Assembly: GCA_021815925.1 (NCBI GenBank)
Contig: JAKAZL010000001.1
Span: forward strand, 1 to 64,000
Length of the DNA: 64,000 bases
Source of the DNA: Pseudomonadota bacterium
GTDB lineage: Bacteria > Pseudomonadota > Gammaproteobacteria > Steroidobacterales > Steroidobacteraceae
Reading direction: 5' to 3'
A program made the translations under genes and the position numbers. The stretch's first letter is position 1. The number at the start of each line of letters is the position of its first letter. The notes under the pieces are model-generated. The model made no database searches. It saw only the letters and a program-made list of their open reading frames with translations, and had not been told where the DNA came from. This document shows, in pieces, positions 43,203-50,343 of the stretch.

Positions 43203-45110
43203 ATGCGTCGACTCACCTTGGCGGTGCTCATCGGATACGTGTTGGGCGTCGCGCCCGGGCTGGCAAGCCCGGCGCCGGCCGGTCCCGCGCCGGCGCACGG
43301 CGCGCCGCATTTCGTCTCCTCCGGTCACGCCACCGATCGACAGCATTGGCCCGGCGCGCAGGTATTCGCGCAGCACTGCGCGGCCTGTCACCTCGGCGAG
43401 GTGCCGGCGGCGCCGGAGAAGTTCTTCCTGCAGATGATGACGCCCGGAGCAATCCTCGCGGCGCTCACTCACGGCATGATGATCGAGGAGGCCAAGCCGC
43501 TGACGCTGCTGCAGAAGCGCCAGGTCGCCGAGTACCTGTCCGGTCAGCGGCTGAGCGCGGCACGCAAGCAGTATCCGTTGCCGTTGTGCACTGGGGCCGC
43601 CGCCCGGTTCGACCTCGCGCAGGGACCCGTGCCCTATGGTTGGGGGCTCGATAACTCGCGGTTTATTCCCGCTGCGGTGGCGAAGCTCCCGCCGGCCGAC
43701 GTCGCACGCCTGAAGCTCAAGTGGGCCTTCGCCTTCCCACGCGCCTTGCGCGCCCGGTCCCAACCGGCGATCGCCTATGGGGCGGTATATGTCGGCAGCC
43801 AGAACGGCACCATCTATGCGCTCGATCTGGCGAGCGGCTGCGTGCGCTGGACATTCCGGGCCAGCGCCGAGGTGCGCACCGCCATGGTGCTGGCGCCACA
43901 CGGTGCCCAGGATCAGGGAGCGCACCTGTACTTCGGCGACATCATCGGCAACGTCTACGCGGTCGATCCGCTCACCGGCCGGCTGCAATGGCGCCGGAAG
44001 GTCACTGCTCACCCCGATGCCACGTTGACGGGCACACCGGCCTTGTACGACGGCACACTTTACGTGCCGGTCTCGTCCCTGGAGGAGGCGACCGCGGCGG
44101 CGATCCACAAGCCGTGCTGCTCCTTCCGGGGCTCGGTCGTCGCCCTGGATGCGCGGACCGGCCAGGTGCGCTGGCGGACCTACACGATCCCGACCAAGCC
44201 GCGGGTCGTCGGCAAGACGAGCGCGGGGATGGACATTCTCGCGCCATCGGGCGTGCCGGTCTGGAACAGCCCGACCGTCGATGTGAGCCGCGGCCTGCTC
44301 TACGTCGCCACCGGGAACGACTACACCTCGCCGGCCGACGACATGAGCGATGCCGTGGTTGCGATGCGGCTCTCGGACGGCAAGATCGTCTGGCACCGCC
44401 AGCTGCTCGCGGATGACGCGTGGAACGTGGCCTGTATGTTCAAGGGCAACCCCAATTGCCCGCGCCAGGACGGACCGGACGCCGATTTCGGCGCGTCGGT
44501 GATCCTGACGCGGTTGCCCAATGGTCACCAGGTTCTGCTGGCCGGGCAGAAGAGCGGCGTCGTCTACGGTCTGGACCCGGATGCGCGCGGGCGGATGCTG
44601 TGGAAGCGCAGCGTCGGGCGCGGCGGAGTGCAGGGCGGCGTCGAATTCGGCATGACGGCCTACGATGGGCGGGTGTTCGTGCCGATCTCCGACATGAAGA
44701 ACGGTCACGACGGGCGCACATATTCCTCGCCGCCCCGCCCCGGCCTGTACGCGCTCGATGCCGCGTCCGGGCGCGTCCTCTGGTCCCATCCCGCGACCGA
44801 TTTCTGTCATGGCCGACCGTTCTGCGATCCCGGCATCGTCGCGGCCATCACGTCGATTCCCGGGGTGATCATCGCCGGACACATGGATGGGATGCTCAGC
44901 GCCTACGCGGCCGGCACCGGTAAGCTATTGTGGCGATACAACACGCTACGGGCGTTCAAGACGGTTTCGGGTGCACCGGGACACGGTGGATCATTCGATG
45001 GCCCCGGGGCCGTGGTGCGTGACGGCTACGTGGTGATCAACTCAGGCTACGGCCTGTATTTCCACATGCCCGGGAACGTGCTGCTGGCGTTCAAGGCCGC
45101 CGCGCACTGA
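43203..45110 (+). CDS. Cytochrome c-PQQ dehydrogenase (PVA/alcohol dehydrogenase-like)
   Basis: A 635-residue protein with a signal peptide (RRLTLAVLIGYVLGVAPGLAS), an N-terminal cytochrome c domain with CAACH (residues 59-63), and an eight-bladed PQQ propeller with repeated GxVYALDxxSG-W blades. The paired cysteines in KPCCSFRGSVVALDARTGQV correspond to the adjacent-Cys element of quinoproteins of this group. The heme-first order matches polyvinyl-alcohol-dehydrogenase-like quinohemoproteins. It acts in the periplasm on an alcohol and feeds the respiratory chain. 45 bp after E2, so likely the last gene of that transcription unit. Confidence 0.88.
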   Translation: MRRLTLAVLIGYVLGVAPGLASPAPAGPAPAHGAPHFVSSGHATDRQHWPGAQVFAQHCAACHLGEVPAAPEKFFLQMMTPGAILAALTHGMMIEEAKPLTLLQKRQVAEYLSGQRLSAARKQYPLPLCTGAAARFDLAQGPVPYGWGLDNSRFIPAAVAKLPPADVARLKLKWAFAFPRALRARSQPAIAYGAVYVGSQNGTIYALDLASGCVRWTFRASAEVRTAMVLAPHGAQDQGAHLYFGDIIGNVYAVDPLTGRLQWRRKVTAHPDATLTGTPALYDGTLYVPVSSLEEATAAAIHKPCCSFRGSVVALDARTGQVRWRTYTIPTKPRVVGKTSAGMDILAPSGVPVWNSPTVDVSRGLLYVATGNDYTSPADDMSDAVVAMRLSDGKIVWHRQLLADDAWNVACMFKGNPNCPRQDGPDADFGASVILTRLPNGHQVLLAGQKSGVVYGLDPDARGRMLWKRSVGRGGVQGGVEFGMTAYDGRVFVPISDMKNGHDGRTYSSPPRPGLYALDAASGRVLWSHPATDFCHGRPFCDPGIVAAITSIPGVIIAGHMDGMLSAYAAGTGKLLWRYNTLRAFKTVSGAPGHGGSFDGPGAVVRDGYVVINSGYGLYFHMPGNVLLAFKAAAH

Positions 45111-45195
45111 GTGCAGCGGGGGCGGTCGCCCTGGGAGCATTCCCGCCGCGCCGCGGTGCTGGCGGGCGTCGGGGATCGGGACCAGCGCAGGGGCG

Positions 45196-45489
45196 TCAGG
45201 CCACCCAGTCGAACATCTGCAGGTCCATCTCCTGCGCCAGGCAGGCGAGGATCGGCGGCACGAGACGATCGTGGAATGAGGACTTCTGGTGGGTCTGGAA
45301 TGCTGCCTCGTCCTTGAAGCGGCCGTAGACGATGTACGTCGAGGCCTGGGTCCGGTGGCGGATCACGTCATAGACCAGCGTGTCTGGCTCGCTCTGGTGG
45401 GTCAGCTGTGAGAGCTCGCGCTGCAGCTCCTCGAAGCGCTGTTCCATGCCTGGCTTGATGACGAGCGTGGCGACGAAGGTAGTGGACAT
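45196..45489 (-). CDS. Antibiotic biosynthesis monooxygenase (ABM) domain protein (1)
   Basis: A 97-residue single ABM ferredoxin-like domain: TTFVATLVIKPGMEQRFEELQREL, SEPDTLVYDVIRHRTQASTYIVYGRFKDEAAFQTHQKS. Such small dimers act as cofactor-free monooxygenases or quinol handlers. It lies 6 bp after the acyl-CoA synthetase gene and resembles the ABM protein on the other side of it. Confidence 0.82.
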   Translation of the reverse strand: MSTTFVATLVIKPGMEQRFEELQRELSQLTHQSEPDTLVYDVIRHRTQASTYIVYGRFKDEAAFQTHQKSSFHDRLVPPILACLAQEMDLQMFDWVA

Positions 45490-45495
45490 CTGGCG

Positions 45496-47190
45496 TTACC
45501 CCTGCTGAGCGGCGCGCTCGAACTCCGCCAGGAGCTCATCGCGCAGCCGGAACTTCTGGATCTTACTGGTCGACATGGGCCAGGCGCTGACGAAGCGGAC
45601 GTGGCGCGGCACCTTGAAGCTCGCGATCTCACGCCGACAGAAGTCGATCAGCTCCTGCGCCTCCACGGTGGCGTTCTCATGGCATTCGACGAACGCGGCA
45701 GCCACTTCCATCAGCCGGGCATCGGGTACGCCGACCACCTGGGCCAGCTTCACCGCGGGGTGGCGCTGCAGGCAGCTCTCGATCTCGGCCGCGGCGACGT
45801 TCTCGCCGCCGACCTTGAGCATATCTTTGACGCGTCCGTGGAACATCATGGTCCCGGCGGCATCAAGAGAGCCGATGTCCCCGGTGTGAAACCAGCCCTG
45901 CGCATCGAGTGCTTGGGCGGTCTTGTGCGGATCCTTGTAATAGCCCTCGAGGGTGCTGTAGCCGCGCACCAGGACCTCCCCGCGCGTCCCGGCGGGCACA
46001 TCCGCGCCGCTCTCCGGATCGACGATTCGCACCTGCAGGCCGGGTAACGGCCGACCCAGCCGGCCGATGCGCTCGGTGAGCGGATCATCGAGGCGGCTGG
46101 TGGTCACGGTACCGGCCGTTTCCGTCATGCCAAACGTGCCGACGTACAGCGCGTCCGGCATGGCTTTGAGCATCGCTTCAGCGATCGCCGGCGGTTGGAC
46201 GGCGAAGTTCGAATTCATCAGCTTGATGCGCGAGAGATCCGTCTTCGGGAAGTCGGGATGATGGATCAGGTCCGACATGATGGTGACGAAGCATGGGTAA
46301 GTCGCCGTCACACGCTCATCCTCGAGCATGTGCAGCGCCTTGCCGGCATCGAAATGCGTCATGGTGGCGTAGACGCCCCCGACGTCGAAGATCGCGCACA
46401 GCGGCAGAATCGCCGCGATGTGAAACATCGGCAGGGGCGACCAGAACACATCGTCGTGGGTGAGCGCGTAGCGATGGCGTCCGAGCGCGATCGAGTTGCG
46501 CACCATGGCCTCGTGCGAGAGCAGACACCCCTTGGGGTTCGAGGTGGTGCCGGAGGTGTAGAGCATGATCGCCACGTCGCGCAGGCGCACCTGCAGACGC
46601 GATTCGTGCACGCGATCCTCGCTCCATTGTCCGGCCAGGGCGTCGAATTCGTGCTCGGGAAGGAAGCCGTGCGGCTTCGAGGCGCCGAGCAGCACCAGAT
46701 TGCGCAGATGCGGCGCTGCGGCGAGCGACAGGTGGCGCGGATCGCCGGCGTCCTTCAGCTCCGGTAGCGCATTCGTCAGCCGTTCGACGAAATTCACCTG
46801 CTCGGCGATCCGGTCGGTGGTGAACACCGCGACCAGATCGCCGTTCTCGATGACGTAGGCGAGCTCATTGTGCCGGTAACGCGCGTTCATCGGCACCGCG
46901 ACCGCGCCGCACAGCGCGATGGCGAAGAGCATCTCGACGAACTCGAAGGACGTCGGCAGCAGCAGCCCCACGTGGTCGTGCGGCTTTACGCCGAGCGCCT
47001 GCAGGCTGCGGGCGCGCCGCAGCGCATTCGCGGCGAGTTCGCCGTAGGTCATCCGCTGGCCGGGCAGGATGAGCGCCGGGGAATCCGGATAGCGGTCAGC
47101 GGCCGTCAGCAGCAAGTCGCCGAGCGTGGTGACCTGAATCCGCACCGATCGCAGCGACTCGCTGCGTGGAGAGTTCTTGAGCGTTGGCAT
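45496..47190 (-). CDS. Acyl-CoA synthetase (AMP-forming)
   Basis: A 564-residue ANL-superfamily ligase. The P-loop is YTSGTTSNPKGC (about residue 211), with GMTETAGTV and GEVLVRGYSTLEGYYKDP, then GWFHTGDIG and a C-terminal KMLKVGGENVAAAEIE. The catalytic Lys lies in SKIQKF near the end. It activates a carboxylic acid as CoA thioester, probably the entry or side-chain acid of the pathway. It sits between two ABM genes in one minus-strand operon. Confidence 0.93.
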   Translation of the reverse strand: MPTLKNSPRSESLRSVRIQVTTLGDLLLTAADRYPDSPALILPGQRMTYGELAANALRRARSLQALGVKPHDHVGLLLPTSFEFVEMLFAIALCGAVAVPMNARYRHNELAYVIENGDLVAVFTTDRIAEQVNFVERLTNALPELKDAGDPRHLSLAAAPHLRNLVLLGASKPHGFLPEHEFDALAGQWSEDRVHESRLQVRLRDVAIMLYTSGTTSNPKGCLLSHEAMVRNSIALGRHRYALTHDDVFWSPLPMFHIAAILPLCAIFDVGGVYATMTHFDAGKALHMLEDERVTATYPCFVTIMSDLIHHPDFPKTDLSRIKLMNSNFAVQPPAIAEAMLKAMPDALYVGTFGMTETAGTVTTSRLDDPLTERIGRLGRPLPGLQVRIVDPESGADVPAGTRGEVLVRGYSTLEGYYKDPHKTAQALDAQGWFHTGDIGSLDAAGTMMFHGRVKDMLKVGGENVAAAEIESCLQRHPAVKLAQVVGVPDARLMEVAAAFVECHENATVEAQELIDFCRREIASFKVPRHVRFVSAWPMSTSKIQKFRLRDELLAEFERAAQQG

Positions 47191-47199
47191 CGCGGCGAC

Positions 47200-47490
47200 T
47201 TACAGAGGATCGAAGAATTCTCGAACCCACGTGCCCTCGAGGCACGCGGCGATCTGCGGGGCGATCTGCGCGAGCATCGCCGAGCCCATGTGGTGGTGCT
47301 CGGCCTGCTCGTCCCGGAAAGACTCGAGCACCGCGAAGCGGTTCGGCTCGCGCAGCCGGTAGAATTCGTAGGCCAGGGTATCGGGCTCGTGCGCGCGCAC
47401 GTATTGCTCGAGCTTGCGGCAGTGCGCGATGAAATCCTGCTCGCACTCCGGTTTGACGGTCATCCTCGCGATGAACGTGATTTTCGTCAT
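47200..47490 (-). CDS. Antibiotic biosynthesis monooxygenase (ABM) domain protein (2)
   Basis: A 96-residue ABM domain: TKITFIARMTVKPECEQDFIAHCRKLEQYVRAHEPDTLAYEFYRL and SFRDEQAEHHHMGSAMLAQI. It is the first gene of the minus-strand unit with the CoA ligase. The start at 47490 fits the promoter; the track ORF to 47538 crosses the -10 box. Confidence 0.82.
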   Translation of the reverse strand: MTKITFIARMTVKPECEQDFIAHCRKLEQYVRAHEPDTLAYEFYRLREPNRFAVLESFRDEQAEHHHMGSAMLAQIAPQIAACLEGTWVREFFDPL

Positions 47491-47515
47491 GGACTTCCCC
47501 CTCACATGACGCGAC

Positions 47516-47583
47516 ATCATAGCCCAGGCGGCCACCAAAAGAAACAGTCACGCCTGTTTGTTTTTAGGCGCCTGCGGTAGAGT
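47516..47583. promoter_or_regulatory. Divergent promoters around TetR-type operator D
   Basis: AGTCA-CGCC-TGTTT (47546-47559) lies inside the 18-bp palindrome AAACAGTCACGCCTGTTT. The minus-strand -10 TATGAT (47521-47516) serves the ABM/ligase operon, and a plus-strand TAGAGT (47578-47583) serves the Rieske ferredoxin. One operator could control both. Confidence 0.7.
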
Positions 47584-47620
47584 AGTCTCTTCGGTCCCCA
47601 GGGGCCGCGAGTGGCTGCGA

Positions 47621-47971
47621 ATGGTGAACGACGAGATTTTCCACCCGGCTGTCACCCTCGAGGAGCTCCCGGAGGGCGCCATGCGCTGCCTGACCGTGGC
47701 CGGACGCGAGGTGCTGATCTGCCGCACTCGAGAGGGCGTGTTCGCCCTCGACAACATCTGCACGCATGCGTACGCGCGCATGCACGAGGGACGGTTGCGC
47801 GGCGTGCGGCTGATCTGCCCGTTGCATGGCGCCTCGTTCGACGTGCGCGACGGCCGGGTGCTCGGTGCGCCGGCCACCCAGCCGCTGGCGCGGCATGCCG
47901 TGCGGGTGATCGGTGGCCGGGTCGAGATCGCCCTGGCGCCGGCGGTCACCGCGCAGCCCGAGCGCTGCTAG
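47621..47971 (+). CDS. Rieske-type ferredoxin
   Basis: A 116-residue protein. The [2Fe-2S] ligands are CTH (in NICTHAYARM) and CPLHGASF. Length and ends (MVNDEIFHPAVTLEELPEG...) match Rieske ferredoxins that feed electrons to ring-hydroxylating oxygenases. It is probably the shared donor for the three oxygenases in the cluster. No ferredoxin reductase gene is present in the window. Its stop touches the convergent acyl-CoA dehydrogenase. Confidence 0.88.
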   Translation: MVNDEIFHPAVTLEELPEGAMRCLTVAGREVLICRTREGVFALDNICTHAYARMHEGRLRGVRLICPLHGASFDVRDGRVLGAPATQPLARHAVRVIGGRVEIALAPAVTAQPERC

Positions 47972-49128
47972 CGGCGTTGATCGAAGCGGCGCCCGATCAT
48001 GGCCGAGGCAATATTGACCTTCTGGATGTCGATCGCACCGCCGGCGATGCCCCAACCCCACGCGTCACGCAGGCGGCGCTCCATGGGGAATTCGCGCGAA
48101 TAGCCGTAGCCGCCCATCAGCTGCACCGCATGGCCGCAAACCTCCCGCGCCGTCTCATTGGCGAAGCACTTGGCGACCGAGGAGTCGAGCACGTTCGGCA
48201 GGCCGTCGCTGGCGCTGGCGACTGCGCGCCAGATCAGCAGTCGGGCTGCCTCCACTTTCATCTGCATCTCAGCGAGCTTCAGCTGCACGGCCTGAAAGTC
48301 GACCAGGGGCTTGCCGAACTGCCTGCGCTCCTGGACATAGGCGATGATGTCCTCGAGCGCGCCGCTCGCCTGCGAGAGCGCCATGGTGGCATTGCCGCAG
48401 CGTTCCAGATCGAACGTCTCCATCAGCTTCTTGAAGCCACCGGCCGGCACGATGACGTTCTCGACGGGCACCGCGCATTCATCGAAATACAAATCGCTGC
48501 TCGGCACACCGCGAAACCCCATGAGGTTCTCGCGTGCACCGAAAGTCAGGCCGGGGGTGTCCTTTTCCACCAGGACCGCCCCGATGCCCTTGGCGCCCGG
48601 ATCGGCACTCATCCGGCAGTAGACCACGTAGGCGTCCGCATGCCCTCCGCCGGAGCACCAGCGCTTCGTCCCGTTCAGCACCACGCGGTCGGCCCGCACT
48701 TCGGCGCGCGTGGTCAGATCGCTGAGCGCCGAGCCGGCCTGCGGCTCGGACATCGAGACGGCCACGATCATCTCGCCGCTGCAGACGCGCGGAATGATGC
48801 GTCGGCGCAGCGCCTCGCCCGCGAAGTGCTCGACCGAGCGGACCGGTCCGACGCACGACTCGAACACCGGAAAGGCGAGGGCGGAGGAGCACTTGCCGAA
48901 CTCCTCGAGCACGATCAGCGCATCGAGATTGCTCAGACCGAGGCCGCCGTACTCGGGGCTGACGTTCAGGCCGAGGAATCCCATCTCGGCGTACTCGCGC
49001 ACCAGGGTGTGCGGCGGCGGGTTGTCCTGCCGATCGATCTCGGCCGCGAGCGGCATCAGCCGCTCGCGCACATACTGGCGGGCCGCAGCCTGCAAGGCGG
49101 TCTGTTCGTCGGTCAGTCGAAAGTCCAT
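47968..49128 (-). CDS. Acyl-CoA dehydrogenase
   Basis: A 386-residue flavoprotein: MDFRLTDEQTALQAAARQYVRERL, AVSMSEPQAGSALSDL (FAD/substrate loop) and QLMGGYGYSREFPMERRLRDAWGWGIAGGAIDIQKVNIA. The last stretch has the usual RD with W-G-W instead of the common A-x-x-I-Y-E-G-T form, so the base may be shifted. Acts on a cyclic or branched acyl-CoA. ACAGGAG precedes ATG 49128; it is divergent from the CoA-transferase with a 19-bp gap. Confidence 0.9.
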   Translation of the reverse strand: MDFRLTDEQTALQAAARQYVRERLMPLAAEIDRQDNPPPHTLVREYAEMGFLGLNVSPEYGGLGLSNLDALIVLEEFGKCSSALAFPVFESCVGPVRSVEHFAGEALRRRIIPRVCSGEMIVAVSMSEPQAGSALSDLTTRAEVRADRVVLNGTKRWCSGGGHADAYVVYCRMSADPGAKGIGAVLVEKDTPGLTFGARENLMGFRGVPSSDLYFDECAVPVENVIVPAGGFKKLMETFDLERCGNATMALSQASGALEDIIAYVQERRQFGKPLVDFQAVQLKLAEMQMKVEAARLLIWRAVASASDGLPNVLDSSVAKCFANETAREVCGHAVQLMGGYGYSREFPMERRLRDAWGWGIAGGAIDIQKVNIASAMIGRRFDQRR

Positions 49129-49147
49129 GGGGGCTCCTGTAGGCAAT

Positions 49148-50332
49148 ATGCTACTGAATAACGTTCGAGTACTCGATTTCGGGCGCTACGTCGCCGGACC
49201 CTACTGCGCCACGCTGCTCGGCTATCTCGGCGCGGACGTGATCCGCATCGAGCGGCGCGGTGGCGGCGAAGACCGGTTCATCGCCCCGATCACCGCCGGC
49301 GGCGAAGGCGCGGTGCTGTTTCAGACGGCCTGCAACAAGCGCTCGCTCGCGCTCGAGCTCACGCATCCGGCCGCCCGGGAAGTCATCGCGCGGCTCGTCG
49401 CGACCGCCGACGTGGTGGTGGTCAATCTGCCGGCCGACGCGCGCGCCAAGCTCGGACTGGACTATGCCGCGCTGCGCGCCATACGGCAGGACATCATCCT
49501 CGTCAGCCAAAGCGCCTTCGGCGATGTCGGCCCCTACCGCCAGCGCGGCGGCTTCGATGGGGTCGGCCAGGCCATGTCGGGCGCCATGTACATCACCGGC
49601 ACGCCGGGCGCACCGGCGAAGGCCGCCGCTCCCTACGTGGACTACACGACCGCCGTGCTCTGCGCCTTTGGGACGCTGGCCGCGCTCATGCATCGTCAGC
49701 AGACCGGGGAGGGTCAGGAAGTGCAGGCGACGCTCCTCGGTACGGCACTGGCAGTGTTCGGCTCGCATCTGATCGAACAGGGCGCGACCGGCATCAACCG
49801 AGTCGGCACCGGCAATCGGGTACAGACCTCCGCGCCCTCGGACGTATTTGCCACCCGCGATGGTCACATCCTGACTCACGTGGTGGGCGATGGGCTGTTC
49901 CGCCGCTGGGCCCGCCTCATGGGTGAGGAGCAGCACTGGATGGGCGATCCGCGCTTCGCAACCGATCAATCGCGAGGGGATCACAGCGAGCCGATCCTCG
50001 AGCGCATGCGCGCCTGGTGCCGCGAGCGGACCTGCGCCGAGGCACTCGCCTCGCTCCAGCAGGCCGGTATCCCGGCCGGTCCGATTCTGACCCCGCAACA
50101 GGCACTCGAGGATCCCCAGGTGGCCGCGATGCACATGCTCCGCGATGTCGCGGACTATCCGGGACTCGCCGCGGCGGCGCCGGTTCCGGACCTGCCGATC
50201 AGACTGTCCCGCTGTGGCGGCGGCATCGAACGGCCGCCGCCACAGACCGGTGAGCACACGGAGGAGATTCTGCGCAGTCTTGGCTACTCGGCCAGCGACA
50301 TCGCCGCGTTGCGCGCGGACGATGTCCTCTGA
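49148..50332 (+). CDS. Class III CoA-transferase (CaiB/BaiF)
   Basis: A 394-residue family III transferase: NNVRVLDFGRYVAGPYCATLLGYLGADVIRIERRGGGEDRF, NKRSLALELTHPAAREV and IILVSQSAFGDVGPYRQRGGFDGVGQAMSG, then the conserved Asp in VDYTTAVLCAFGTLAALMHR. It moves CoA between acids, e.g. loading a new substrate from a product thioester. The true start is 49148 (the track ORF is much longer). Convergent with the TonB receptor gene at 50344. Confidence 0.92.
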   Translation: MLLNNVRVLDFGRYVAGPYCATLLGYLGADVIRIERRGGGEDRFIAPITAGGEGAVLFQTACNKRSLALELTHPAAREVIARLVATADVVVVNLPADARAKLGLDYAALRAIRQDIILVSQSAFGDVGPYRQRGGFDGVGQAMSGAMYITGTPGAPAKAAAPYVDYTTAVLCAFGTLAALMHRQQTGEGQEVQATLLGTALAVFGSHLIEQGATGINRVGTGNRVQTSAPSDVFATRDGHILTHVVGDGLFRRWARLMGEEQHWMGDPRFATDQSRGDHSEPILERMRAWCRERTCAEALASLQQAGIPAGPILTPQQALEDPQVAAMHMLRDVADYPGLAAAAPVPDLPIRLSRCGGGIERPPPQTGEHTEEILRSLGYSASDIAALRADDVL

Positions 50333-50343
50333 GGCCGACTCGT

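Noticed and set aside
43146-44882. 578-aa ORF opposite the PQQ dehydrogenase
   Set aside because: Shadow of a well-supported gene; composition is typical of antisense frames in GC-rich DNA.
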